Below, one piece after another: positions 27,513 through 38,298 of a stretch of DNA of 64,000 nucleotides; position 1 is the first letter of the stretch, and each line of letters begins with the position of its first letter. Made by a program: the position numbers and the translations under genes. The notes under the pieces are model-generated. The model saw nothing but the letters and a program-made list of their open reading frames with translations. It was not told the DNA's origin and ran no database searches. Source of the stretch: Ferruginibacter sp050611725 (GTDB lineage Bacteria > Bacteroidota > Bacteroidia > Chitinophagales > Chitinophagaceae); contig NZ_JBODJB010000001.1 of the NCBI RefSeq assembly GCF_050611725.1, positions 2,356,001-2,420,000 of the forward strand, given 5' to 3'.

Positions 27513-30500
27513 TTAATTAACCAATAATTTTTCTACTTGTCTGCTGCCATTTGGTCTAACAATTTCTAAATGATAGAGTCCTTTACTTAACAACGCAGGC
27601 ACAGTAAATGTTTGAGTACCGCTACCTCCATTATGTTGTATCATCTCTTTCATCAACTCCTGACCAACGGTATTCAATAGACGAACTCCATATCTACCTT
27701 TAATTTCATTATTCAATTGAATACTGAATCTTCCATCAAGTATGAAGGTTGAATTCAACGTAATGCTTGGAGCTGACTGACCGTAAGTTACTTTAACAAT
27801 GTAAGTGAATCTTACAGTACCTGAAATATCTATTGTTTTAATACGATAGTAATTTACTCCGGCAACCGGTGCAACATCCATAAAGCTGTACACTACCGAA
27901 CCTCCATTGTTGGTTGTTGCAGGCACTATACCCACTTTAGTGAAGTTGATACCATTTGAAGAACGCTCTACTTCGTATTGTTTAACTCCGTTTTCAACCG
28001 GAACTTTCCAATCTACCTGCATTGCTGTATTTTTTTGCGTTGCATTCAAATTGGTGATCGTTACAGGAGTTGTACCTGCTGCTTTGAACACAATTCTGAA
28101 CCTGTCTGCAAAAGTTGCAGTGTTGTTAGATACCGCATCAAAATCAACATAAGTGGTTGTGCTCAGATCAATTGCTTTGCTGGTTGATAAATATTTATCT
28201 TCCAAGAATGCTGTAAGACCTAAAGCATCCATTGATGTTGGAGCAAACGCTAAACGATATTTAGCAGTTTTTAAACCGGACAATTTATAAAAGATAGAAT
28301 CTTTATCTGTAATAGCTTGTCTTCTTTCTATTGCTAACAATTTAGTGTTTCTCAACATACCAATGCTTTCGCCGAAGTTGCTTGTTTTAACAGCATCGTT
28401 TGCATCGATATCGCTATTGAAATTGCTGCTGTATGCTGCAGTTACACCATCAGCATAAACAGGATTGTTGTTTACAATTGGAGAAAGACTTGTTACAAAT
28501 ACACTTGTTCCTCCTTGTGGTCTGAATCCTGTACCGTTAACATTAGCACCATTCGACTTAGCGTCTTCACCAATACGAATTTGTGAAGCACCATTTGATT
28601 TTACGATGAACGCCATACCTGATTGTATCTTGGTATTAAATGCACCGTAACTACCAATTGGAGCACCGTTGCGGATACCGCCGTTGAAGTAAACAAACGA
28701 ACCCAATTTATACAAACCTTCAATGGTTGGATCCCACAATTGAAGTGTATTATCTATACTACCTGATACTACTTCGATATTATCGAAATCAATTTCAGAG
28801 GCAAACGGATTACCTACTAAGTTAAATCCATCTACAAGATCGATGAACTGATCTCCTTGGAACAATGGACCGGTGGTTCTTAATTTAGCCGAAGAGTTGG
28901 TAACAATATCAGTTGCAGAAACACCTACGGTTCTATCCCCTCTGATATAGATCATCCAAGCTCTGTCGTTATTTAAAATTGGCAAACCAGTAGTAGCTGC
29001 AGTAGCTCCTGACCAAGCCGGTGTTGGTCCCGGTACATAGCTTAATAATGACCAGCTCGGTGTAGTTGCATCGTAGCCAGCTGCACCACTTGGGCTAGTT
29101 ACCAAAGTACCGTAGCCATTATTATTCACTCCACTTTCCTGCCATGATTCATATACAGACTGTGTACTTTGTGTTTGCACAGCAAGCATTCTCCATCCTC
29201 TGTAAGCATTTTGTGCTGTGTATCTTTCTACAGTTACATCACCATTTATCTGACCTTCTGAAGGCGCTACTCTTGCAGTTCCATCTTCAGATGATGTTAA
29301 TGTAAGTAAGCCGTTCGTATTCAGGTTAGCACCTGCATTAACTGTTACTGTACCAGCATTCACAATATTTAAAGTATGTCCAAGATCCACATCACTATTA
29401 ATTGTGATTGCATGTAGCATATCTGCACCATCAGCAAAGTTTATCGGGCCACCTGAACCACTAAATACCAGTTCAGAAGTTGGTGAACCAACAAAAGTAC
29501 CATCACCACTTAAGCTTCCTGTTATAGTTAAGGTATGACCATTTAAATCCAAACTAGCTCCTTCAGGAAGTACGAGATCTGTAATCTCAATATCTCCTGC
29601 AATTGGTGAAGTTGCACCAACTTCAACCGCCATTGCCACAGGATCTCCAGGCGTTGGTGCTATACCACACTGCCAGTTATCATCGGCATAAAAATCTGAT
29701 GGATCAACACCTGTGCCAACCCATGTAAAGCCTGTGCAATCTGCTTCAAAAGTAGCAGTAATTGAATGGGCCGCAGTTACATTGGTAAATGTATAAGGGC
29801 TGCTGGTTCCTACAGAACTACCATCAACAATTATATCAAGAATATGATATCCTGCATCAGGCGTAATAGTGAAGGTTTTATTTGCTCCACAATTAACTGA
29901 ACTTGACGACGGCGATATTGTACCATTCGCATTTTGTGTAACAGATATTGTAAATGTTTTAAGTGAGAATGTAGCTGCAATTGTATGAGCCGTTGTTACA
30001 TTCGTAAATGTATACGTACCCGAAGTAACCGCAGCAGGATTATTTACACCGTCAATTAACACTGTTGCTCTTTGGTAACAAGAGTTAGCCGGCGTGATTG
30101 TAAATGCTTGGCTACTGTTGTAATTAACAAGAGTTGCACCATTTGGACTTATACTTCCATTAGCCCCAGCCGATGCTGTAATGGTTACTTGTGTAGCAGC
30201 TGTTGCTGTATTTGTTGCGCCTGTTAATAAATAATTACGAGTATCAACGTTCGCATTATCATAACCATATGCAATTACTGTATAACTGTATTGCGTACCC
30301 GCAGACAAACCTGTATTATCATTATAAGTAGTACCACTTGTAACAGTTGCAATATAAGTAGTATTTGCTGGAGATGTAAATCCTGTATGGTCACCACCAT
30401 CAACTATGCCTGTTGTACCAGGAGCTGTTATACCTGATTGTCTTAAAATAACATATCCAACGGCATTTGTACCATCACCAAATGTTGCAGCATCCCAACT

Positions 30501-33500
30501 TAAATTGATCTGCGAACCTGATACAGGCGTAGCCGTTAGGTTAGCGGTATGAGCTGGCTCATTAGATAATGTTCTGAAAGAATTTTCTGCACTTATACCT
30601 GTTACATTAGTACTAATATTTGTTCTTGTTGCAAATGCTTTAAAGTAATAAAGCGTTTGAGGACTAAGACCCGAACGTGTATGACTAAAAGCAACATTTA
30701 ATGTTGGAGTAATTCCGTTCAGTGTATTTTCTGTGGTAACACCAGATGCTGTACTATAAACAGTACCTGATCCATTGGTTGTTAATGTACCACCGTTTAT
30801 AGTTGTTACTGTTCCACCTAGACTTGCAGAAGTAGTAGTTCTGTTTGTTGCTACAGGAGAACTGATTACAGGTGGTGTACAAACTGTAAGCGTTGCAGTA
30901 CCAAAACCAGCCGGGTTTTGATAGTCATCGGCATTTGTTCCGTTCCATCCGGCCGTAGCTTCACGATCGCCGGTAGCATTTTGTTGATCATTTATATTAA
31001 CATCAAAGCCAATCTGTCTGCCATTGGTAATTGCATTAACTCCTGTTCCCATTGAAGCAAATGGCAGTTTTATTGCTACATAATAGAAATTATTTGTTGC
31101 ATCAGTTTTAACATAACTACCTCCCGCAGTTATTGCATTAATTCCATCAATAGAACCCACACCATCTGTAGTACGCCATACTATACGTGTTTGAGATTGA
31201 GTTGGGTTAGTTGTATAACCACAACAAGCAGTTTTTGTATTGTTAGGATCTACAAATATTTCCACACCATCCTGATGGTAAATCGCATTACCGACATTGC
31301 TTCTATTTGCATCTTTAACTTTTACTAAAACATACAAGTTGGTAGCATCAAACATTGCCTGCCATGTAGATCCGGTTTGAATTGTTCCACCAATTGTTGA
31401 AGAGATATTATTAGCAGGTGCTTTTGACCATTCCGAAAGAACAATATCTGTGCTTGTATTTGGTGCTGCAGGAGCATCAACTATAATTGCTGTACCGCTA
31501 CATGCTGATCCTACACTAAATGCTGTAGTTACAGTTCCTGTTGCAGAATATGCAGAACTTCCTGTCGTATTAACTGCTTTCACTCTAAAGTAATAAGTAG
31601 TAAGCGGAGATAAAGTTGTAAATGCTGCAGATGCTGTGCTTGAGGATGATATACTTGTCTGCGATGCATTGATCGAACCGAAATTAATATCATCATCTAC
31701 TTCTACAGTATAAGTAAATGATACAGGACCTTGCACAACTGCATGTGACCAGTTGGCAATAAAGCCAACACCCGTCAAAGATGTTGCACCACCAATTGTT
31801 GGTGCATTTGGTAAAGTAGTGAATGTAAGATCTAAACCATCATTTGAACCCTCACCGCTGGTTGCATTTACCATAAAGTGATATAGCGTATTCGCTGTTA
31901 ATCCAGAAATAGGTCTGGTAACTGATTGAGCAGTGCTTCCAGTTAAAGGAGATTCTACAGCAGCTTGAGCATTACCATAACTAATGGTAGTGCCCCAATT
32001 GAAAGTAACCGTAGTAGAAAACCCTTTTGCATTTACTGTTCCATTCAATGTTGCAGTTGAATTAGTGACAGCTGTTGCAGCTGTTGTTATAGCTGTTGGA
32101 ACAGAACTATAAGGAGCAACAACAATACCTGAACTGGTAAAAGAATTATTGCCGCAAGCACCTTCATTTATAGCATAATTACTATTAACTGTAACAGTCA
32201 ATGTTTTACTTCCTTCAGAATCATAAAGTGGCGTAAACGAAAATGGCACATCTATCGCTGTTGCAGTATTAGCAGCTATACCACCTGTATAGTTATAGAA
32301 GAAATATTGTCCGTTATAAGCCAATCTTATTCTGATGTTTGTTGAATTAGATATAGCAGCATTTCCATTATTTTTTAATTGAATAGTACCTGTAACAGCA
32401 TTACCCAGTACAAATTCAGGACCTACCGTAACACCAGTTACGTTAAGATCAGGATAAATGGCTGCCGGAATATTTTGAATGTCAAAAAGGAAATGGGCAG
32501 TAGTCGCATTTTGCTCACGTGCATAAATTATATTCGTACCACAATTTGTAGCGCCGTTACTCCAAAAATAGTGAGTGCTATTATTATTAGGCGTTTGCCA
32601 GCCAGCGCTGTATCTAGCTCCTATTCTATACTGGGTTCCTGACAAATTTATTAGTTGAAATTCCCTTAATCCATCTGAAGTACTCGTTGTAAATGATGGG
32701 GCATTATTATTTGCGCCATCACCATAGTAACAGTCATTTGCCATCGTCATATACCTGTTAGTAGCTAAGTTTTTATATCGTTTATTCCCATTGCTTCCGT
32801 CCTCAACTATCCAACGAGCACTATTAAGAACTGCACTTCCGGAATCCCATCTTGGACGAGAGGAGTTATCATCCCATAGATATTTACTTCTACCAACCGA
32901 ATAAATCGTGGAATATGCAGCAACATCAGAGTAAGGGGTACAATTTGCACCGGCATCTGTATCTGTTGTGTATTGGTAATTTGTTAGTGCGGAACCATTA
33001 GCAGACCATGCTGAAGTACCTCCTGCATTTATGGCCTTTACTCTGAAATAGTAAGTAGTGTGCGGAGCTAAACCACTTATAGGCGTACTTGTTCCGGTAA
33101 CACCCGTAACTGTTGTGGTTATCGAACTAAAATCACTATTATCATCTACTTCTACCGTGTAAGAAGTAATTGTTCCGGTGCCGCCAGGTGCAGTCCAATT
33201 GGCAGTAAAGCCGGTTTCTGTTGGAGCGTTACCGACCCCCACTACAGGTGCACTTGATACTGTTGTGAAATTAAGTGACGGTGTACCTGAAATCGGGCTA
33301 CCCGGATTACCATTATTGCTTTTAAGCAAGAAAGTATATACAGTATTCGGAGTTAATCCTGTTAGATCAAGTGCAACACTCGTATTACTTCCCCCTGTTG
33401 CAGTTGGATTAGTTGTAGGTGTAGCTCCTGTTACAACACCCCAATCAAATGTATTGGTTGCAGTTGGACCATTGTTAGCATTTACTGTACCATTTATTGT

Positions 33501-36500
33501 TGCAGTTGTAGTTGTTATGTTTGTTGCCGCAGTTGTTGTTACTGTTGGCAGAATAATAATTGTTTGTACGCCACCTGCGGTTGTAGTACCGGAATAAGAA
33601 GGTGTCGGAGTAAATGTAAGATCACCGGTAGTGATTGCAGATACAGCTACTGTGTGATTTGATACTGCACCCGGTTTAATTTTGGCAGTTATCCAGAAAT
33701 AACCTGTATTACCTGCAGTAATAAGTGGAGGTACAGACAAACTACTAAAGCTATGTGGACCTGCTGCCAAAGAAGTTGTAATTGTTTTCAACAAATTTGT
33801 GGTTGCAAAAGTATTGGAAGTTGTATAGTACAATTGGAAGTTTTCAATATCCGTACCATCTGCATCACCGGTTGTTGTAAAGTTAACAGCTGTCAAAGTT
33901 GCATTAGTAACGGTAACGCCTGTTTGAAATTTGAATAGAACATTGTTATCACTATTCGTTCCGAGATTACCATCAACTACCTGAGTTCCGTTGTTTGCTA
34001 AGGCAACAACCGGTGCCGGTGTCTCTGCAAAAAGGAAAGTCCAAGGAGATACGGTTCCTATATCCGTTGTAGTACCCGTTAAAGCTGTTGCTGAAGGTCC
34101 GGCACTTGTGTAGGTACCGGCGGCTGATGTACTTTTTGCGATCAGAGTGCTACCGCTTCCTGAAGGACGGGTAATTGTTACTGTGCTTCCGGTAGTTCCT
34201 AAGCCTGCTGAAGAAGATACAGACCAGTATTCTGTTGTACTAAGATTAGCAACACCTGAACCTGCTGTACCTCCTGCATTACCTGTAAAAGCTTCAACAG
34301 TCACAATATTGCTTGCAGTTGTATTCGTTGAACTTAATGTTAAAGGAAGATATGTAGATCCTTTACCAATTGGGAACGCATATGAGTTTGTACCTGAAGC
34401 AAGTACTGATTTGTAAACAGGTCCGCTGATCATATTTGTAGATGAACCAGTACCGCTGATAGCATTAGTAGCTGTATTGGTTATGTTCAACCTATTAGTA
34501 GTTGATGTTGTCAATACACCGCTTGTTAATGTAAGCGTGCCAGGAACATTAATAGATGTTGCAAGTGTTACACCAGTACTATTATTTACTGTTACATTAT
34601 TAAAAGTTATAGATGACGCTGTTCCACCAATAGTTTGGGCTGATGTACCTAAAAAAGCTACAGTACCACTATTATGTGTAAAGGTAGAACCATTATCAAC
34701 TGTAAAGTTGCCGGTTGTATTCAATGTTTTGCCAGAGCTTGGCATTATTAATCTACCGCTCGATGTAACGTAAATACCACCACATCTGAACGGAGAAGTT
34801 ATTCCACTAAGATCTGCATAACCATTAATGCCTGCATCGCCTAAAGTAAGTGTTCCATTAAGTGCCAATGTAGCTGCAAAACTTGAATTTGAAGTTGATC
34901 TGCTTAAGAAAACTACATTATTAGGATAGCCTGGCGTTGTTCCAATACCCGAAGAAACGCCGCCTAACCAATAGTTTTTCCCTCCACCAAAGGTTTGATC
35001 GGTATAGTAAATATATAAAGTAGAGTTCGGACCATAAATCGGCGCATTAGTTCCCCAGTTCATATTATTATCCTGAATTACTAAGGTTCCTTTTATCAAA
35101 ACAGTACCAGCATTTGTAACTGTTGCTGTACTATTACCATTACCAACACTTGTACCAATAGTTACATTGTAAAACCTTAACAAATTACCGACATTGACGG
35201 TTATATTAAAAGAACCGCTTCCATAATTACCGGTAGTCATAGTACCACCATCAGCATCGGTAAAACCGTTATCGCTAGAAGCAAAGTTACTGGTAGCTCC
35301 ACCCACAGCAGAAATTGACGCCGCACTTGTTGGTCCTAACTGCCATGTATTACCAATACCAACTCTGAAGATACCGCTTGTTAAAGTCAGTGTTCCTCCG
35401 TTTGCTATTACCATACCTGATCTAGCTAATGTTACTGTATTTGTTGTTGTAGTTGTATTTATGGTGAGTTTATAAAATGTTGTTGCCAATACTCCACCTA
35501 TTATAGTATTATCTTTAAATGTTACTATATCATTGGCAACTGTTCCTGAATTATTAAATGTTCCACTATTATATAACCAACTACCATTCGCTGATATAGT
35601 TATACCTGCAGAATTTAAGGTAAATGTACCACCGGAAATGATCAAACTACCTACTGTTGAGTTATTAGAAATTGTTAGTGTATTAGAGTTAACCCTTACT
35701 GTACCAGATACGGTCCAACCTGCAGTTGTTGTCATGGCAGATTGAACTATAAAAATATCCGTAGCCGTTGTAAAGTCTGTAGGATGTGCGCCACTTCCTG
35801 CAGGATTTGCCCACCATTTGTTTACATCTGTAGGCGTGCCACCTGCCGGATCTGAATAGAAATATCTTACTGTTCCTGTACCCGGAATAATTTCACCGGA
35901 AGACAACTGAGTTGTTGATCCGCTATATCCCGTAAAACTTGTTGCTGTTAACTGAGCGCCACTTGCACCACTGCCTGTAGTACCCACCCAAAGCTGGCCG
36001 CCCAAAGTGCTGGTACTTCCTCCAGTTCCATTCCAACCTGTAACAGTAAGGTTACCCGTCCACGTTATTGCATTACTTGCAGCAAATTTAAATGTATGAA
36101 TTCCCGATCCTACATTAATTGTCGAATTAGCCGTAACCGTTAATGTCCCAAATTGAGCACTAAACCCGGCACCCACACCTGAACTGAGCGTACCCCCACT
36201 CAATGTTACATTATTGCTGGTATTATTGATCGCATTAGCTACTCCCATTTGTAATACACCGGCGCTAACGGTTGTAAGACCAGTATACGTATTTGCAAAG
36301 CCATATGTCCATGTACCTGTTCCATTTTTTGTAACAGTACCAGTTGTTGTACCAATAGCCGCAGTATTAAATAAACCGCTACCTGTTCCGGTTAATACCA
36401 GTCCAAATGTATTACCTACTACACCACCACTTAAAGTCATTAAACCTGTACCGGAGGCATCAATTGTACCACCACTTGCAGATAAAGAAATTTGTCTTGT

Positions 36501-37772
36501 TGTTGAATGTCCTGTACCGGTATATTTAAGAACCCCCGTTGCTCCAATGGATATAGCAGGCGTAGTAGTTCCATTTCCCAAGGAACTTGCGGATCCGCCA
36601 TTTGCAAGTGTATTGGCAATCAAAGTACCTGCACTAATAATAGTTTGACCAGTATAGGTATTTGCTCCTAATAAAGACCAAGTACCCACTCCTGTTTTTG
36701 TTAACGTACTACTTGTTCCTATAATGCCACTAATTACACCTTCCCCTGTACCAGTCAATACCATAGAAGCTGTTCCTGACGTATTTGCAGTAAAAGTTAT
36801 AGGACCGGTACCAGACGCATCAATGATACAGCCAGTATTTACTGCTATTGCACGTGAGGTAATGCATGTTGGTCCTGTATATTTGAAAGTAAAACCTGCA
36901 CCAACAGTAAGCGTGCTTGTGCCTTGCAAATTAGCCATAGACAAGGTACCGCCACTTACGTTTATATTACCAAGAATTTGATTTGTACCATTTAATGTAA
37001 GTGTACCTGAACCATTTTTTGTAAGAACGATACTACCAGTAGCCAAAATATTTCCCGAAAACGTACTGGTTCCATTACTAATACCACCAATAGTAAACGT
37101 AGGTGAATTGGTAGAACTGATCAAACCCGACCCATTTAAACCATCGCACACAAGTCCTTGTTGAAGGCTTAAAGTTTGCCCTGCATCTATTGTAATCATA
37201 CCATTTGCCTGCATATTGTTATTAGGCGCAGCATATGATGTTGACACCTGTACATTCGCCGGAACAGCCTGACCTGAAGTATTAGTTTGCCAAATGGTTG
37301 TTGAAGGTGTAACACCGTTTAATTTTAATGTAGATCCAGAACTGTACGTAAATCCGTTGTTCATGGTACAACCAGCTTTAGCTTCAAACACCCCGCCACT
37401 CGATACAACAGAAGATGCACTACCATTATTGGTAATAGCCGCCGACGCAGTAAATGTACCCGATACTAGAATATTTTGAAATGTTGCCGCTACATTTACA
37501 GTAAGCTGGGCACCTGCATTAATTGTAGTATTTACCGTTCTCGCAGTAATTGAACTACTAATAGTAACCGGCGAACCTGAAGCAATGGTAACTGTTTCGT
37601 TACCTGCAGGTACGCCTGATGGAGACCAGGTTGCAGCATTATTCCAATCACCCCCACCACCGGTGGAAGTTTTTTGTGCAACGACTGTTATTGTAAATAA
37701 CAAACTAAAAGTCAATAACAAAGCAGTCATTGATAACTTCCTCATTTGTCTAATGGGGGTAAAAAATTTCAT
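27513..37772 (-). CDS. Giant T9SS-exported multidomain surface protein with CBM9-like domain (3,419 aa)
   Basis: I start it at 37772 (MKFFTPIRQMRKLSMTALLL..., signal peptide ending VVAQ); the frame is open to 37883. In order: G8-like W-N-x-x-x-T-W-S-P start; beta-solenoid with autotransporter-type repeats (TWSLLGANTYTGQTIISAGT; TWTYGFANTYTGLTTVSAGV); the solenoid module shared with two other giants (plus about 34015-35500); an Fn3 domain (about 1510-1595); a ricin-like or similar beta-trefoil-like insert (about 1611-1761); a second Fn3 (about 1990-2078); a CBM9-like domain (about 2089-2296, YHQDGVEIFVDPNN); an Fn3-like segment; and two bacterial-repeat domains (about 2526-2681, ending HTIAATF and HSITATF). 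From about 2842 comes the shared C-terminal module and a type A sorting domain. Likely a glycan-binding surface protein; no catalytic motif seen. Confidence 0.88.
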   Translation of the reverse strand: MKFFTPIRQMRKLSMTALLLTFSLLFTITVVAQKTSTGGGGDWNNAATWSPSGVPAGNETVTIASGSPVTISSSITARTVNTTINAGAQLTVNVAATFQNILVSGTFTASAAITNNGSASSVVSSGGVFEAKAGCTMNNGFTYSSGSTLKLNGVTPSTTIWQTNTSGQAVPANVQVSTSYAAPNNNMQANGMITIDAGQTLSLQQGLVCDGLNGSGLISSTNSPTFTIGGISNGTSTFSGNILATGSIVLTKNGSGTLTLNGTNQILGNINVSGGTLSMANLQGTSTLTVGAGFTFKYTGPTCITSRAIAVNTGCIIDASGTGPITFTANTSGTASMVLTGTGEGVISGIIGTSSTLTKTGVGTWSLLGANTYTGQTIISAGTLIANTLANGGSASSLGNGTTTPAISIGATGVLKYTGTGHSTTRQISLSASGGTIDASGTGLMTLSGGVVGNTFGLVLTGTGSGLFNTAAIGTTTGTVTKNGTGTWTYGFANTYTGLTTVSAGVLQMGVANAINNTSNNVTLSGGTLSSGVGAGFSAQFGTLTVTANSTINVGSGIHTFKFAASNAITWTGNLTVTGWNGTGGSTSTLGGQLWVGTTGSGASGAQLTATSFTGYSGSTTQLSSGEIIPGTGTVRYFYSDPAGGTPTDVNKWWANPAGSGAHPTDFTTATDIFIVQSAMTTTAGWTVSGTVRVNSNTLTISNNSTVGSLIISGGTFTLNSAGITISANGSWLYNSGTFNNSGTVANDIVTFKDNTIIGGVLATTFYKLTINTTTTTNTVTLARSGMVIANGGTLTLTSGIFRVGIGNTWQLGPTSAASISAVGGATSNFASSDNGFTDADGGTMTTGNYGSGSFNITVNVGNLLRFYNVTIGTSVGNGNSTATVTNAGTVLIKGTLVIQDNNMNWGTNAPIYGPNSTLYIYYTDQTFGGGKNYWLGGVSSGIGTTPGYPNNVVFLSRSTSNSSFAATLALNGTLTLGDAGINGYADLSGITSPFRCGGIYVTSSGRLIMPSSGKTLNTTGNFTVDNGSTFTHNSGTVAFLGTSAQTIGGTASSITFNNVTVNNSTGVTLATSINVPGTLTLTSGVLTTSTTNRLNITNTATNAISGTGSSTNMISGPVYKSVLASGTNSYAFPIGKGSTYLPLTLSSTNTTASNIVTVEAFTGNAGGTAGSGVANLSTTEYWSVSSSAGLGTTGSTVTITRPSGSGSTLIAKSTSAAGTYTSAGPSATALTGTTTDIGTVSPWTFLFAETPAPVVALANNGTQVVDGNLGTNSDNNVLFKFQTGVTVTNATLTAVNFTTTGDADGTDIENFQLYYTTSNTFATTNLLKTITTSLAAGPHSFSSLSVPPLITAGNTGYFWITAKIKPGAVSNHTVAVSAITTGDLTFTPTPSYSGTTTAGGVQTIIILPTVTTTAATNITTTTATINGTVNANNGPTATNTFDWGVVTGATPTTNPTATGGSNTSVALDLTGLTPNTVYTFLLKSNNGNPGSPISGTPSLNFTTVSSAPVVGVGNAPTETGFTANWTAPGGTGTITSYTVEVDDNSDFSSITTTVTGVTGTSTPISGLAPHTTYYFRVKAINAGGTSAWSANGSALTNYQYTTDTDAGANCTPYSDVAAYSTIYSVGRSKYLWDDNSSRPRWDSGSAVLNSARWIVEDGSNGNKRYKNLATNRYMTMANDCYYGDGANNNAPSFTTSTSDGLREFQLINLSGTQYRIGARYSAGWQTPNNNSTHYFWSNGATNCGTNIIYAREQNATTAHFLFDIQNIPAAIYPDLNVTGVTVGPEFVLGNAVTGTIQLKNNGNAAISNSTNIRIRLAYNGQYFFYNYTGGIAANTATAIDVPFSFTPLYDSEGSKTLTVTVNSNYAINEGACGNNSFTSSGIVVAPYSSVPTAITTAATAVTNSTATLNGTVNAKGFSTTVTFNWGTTISYGNAQAAVESPLTGSTAQSVTRPISGLTANTLYHFMVNATSGEGSNDGLDLTFTTLPNAPTIGGATSLTGVGFIANWSHAVVQGPVSFTYTVEVDDDINFGSINASQTSISSSSTASAAFTTLSPLTTYYFRVKAVNTTGSSAYSATGTVTTAFSVGSACSGTAIIVDAPAAPNTSTDIVLSEWSKAPANNISSTIGGTIQTGSTWQAMFDATNLYVLVKVKDANRSNVGNAIYHQDGVEIFVDPNNTKTACCGYTTNPTQSQTRIVWRTTDGVGSIDGINAITAGGSYVKTDATNNFYYVAIKLPFASMGTGVNAITNGRQIGFDVNINDQQNATGDREATAGWNGTNADDYQNPAGFGTATLTVCTPPVISSPVATNRTTTSASLGGTVTTINGGTLTTNGSGTVYSTASGVTTENTLNGITPTLNVAFSHTRSGLSPQTLYYFKAFATRTNISTNVTGISAENSFRTLSNEPAHTANLTATPVSGSQINLSWDAATFGDGTNAVGYVILRQSGITAPGTTGIVDGGDHTGFTSPANTTYIATVTSGTTYNDNTGLSAGTQYSYTVIAYGYDNANVDTRNYLLTGATNTATAATQVTITASAGANGSISPNGATLVNYNSSQAFTITPANSCYQRATVLIDGVNNPAAVTSGTYTFTNVTTAHTIAATFSLKTFTISVTQNANGTISPSSSSVNCGANKTFTITPDAGYHILDIIVDGSSVGTSSPYTFTNVTAAHSITATFEADCTGFTWVGTGVDPSDFYADDNWQCGIAPTPGDPVAMAVEVGATSPIAGDIEITDLVLPEGASLDLNGHTLTITGSLSGDGTFVGSPTSELVFSGSGGPINFADGADMLHAITINSDVDLGHTLNIVNAGTVTVNAGANLNTNGLLTLTSSEDGTARVAPSEGQINGDVTVERYTAQNAYRGWRMLAVQTQSTQSVYESWQESGVNNNGYGTLVTSPSGAAGYDATTPSWSLLSYVPGPTPAWSGATAATTGLPILNNDRAWMIYIRGDRTVGVSATDIVTNSSAKLRTTGPLFQGDQFIDLVDGFNLVGNPFASEIDFDNIEVVSGSIDNTLQLWDPTIEGLYKLGSFVYFNGGIRNGAPIGSYGAFNTKIQSGMAFIVKSNGASQIRIGEDAKSNGANVNGTGFRPQGGTSVFVTSLSPIVNNNPVYADGVTAAYSSNFNSDIDANDAVKTSNFGESIGMLRNTKLLAIERRQAITDKDSIFYKLSGLKTAKYRLAFAPTSMDALGLTAFLEDKYLSTSKAIDLSTTTYVDFDAVSNNTATFADRFRIVFKAAGTTPVTITNLNATQKNTAMQVDWKVPVENGVKQYEVERSSNGINFTKVGIVPATTNNGGSVVYSFMDVAPVAGVNYYRIKTIDISGTVRFTYIVKVTYGQSAPSITLNSTFILDGRFSIQLNNEIKGRYGVRLLNTVGQELMKEMIQHNGGSGTQTFTVPALLSKGLYHLEIVRPNGSRQVEKLLVN

Positions 37773-37883
37773 AATCGTTAAATTAAAAATTGAAGAAAAG
37801 CAAGCTGAAATAACATTTTGAGCTGGACTAGAGCATAATCCAACCAGTAACCTGAAAGGCGAAGCATTATTCATATTCGGCAT

Positions 37884-38298
37884 TTATAGCAGTTAAATCG
37901 TTAAAATTTTGGCGTTGTTTTAATAAGGCAAAAAGCAAAATGATCAGAAATGCGAATTATACAACTCATTAATGATCACATCATTTATGTGCCGAAAGTT
38001 TCATGGACCTGGTTCTAAATCGTTAAATCTTCACGTAGGATAGTAAGGATAAATCTCTGGGTGCAAGCGAAATTGTGTAATAACGCAATCGATTGCACAA
38101 AATACCAATAATGACATCTTATTGAAAAAAAATATTTAAGAAATATAGAAAATATATCTAAAATATCCTTTTATGCATTATAATACACATTGACAATCAA
38201 TAATTTAAATACACATTATAAAATATATGATATATTGTATCTTTTACACAATACGCTCAATTACAATTAAAAAATATTTAGAGTCGTAGATATCTCAA
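37884..38298. other. Upstream region of the 3,419-aa giant with operator-like palindrome and spaced motifs
   Basis: GCAATCGATTGC at 38085-38096 is a perfect 12-bp palindrome of the LacI-operator type, inside longer arms GTGCAAGCGA (38061-38070) and TCGATTGCAC (38089-38098). ATCGTTAA occurs near 37775, 37898 and 38020, about 122 bp apart. GACAATCAATAATTTAAAT at about 38191-38209 resembles GATAATCAATAAATTAAAT at about 45270. No standard -33/-7 pair and no gene are visible. Confidence 0.5.
38085..38096. promoter_or_regulatory. LacI-type operator-like palindrome
   Basis: The perfect palindrome GCAATCGATTGC has the central CG and GCAA/TTGC arms common to LacI-family operators. It lies about 310 bp upstream of the giant's start. 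No LacI-family gene is in the window. Confidence 0.45.
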
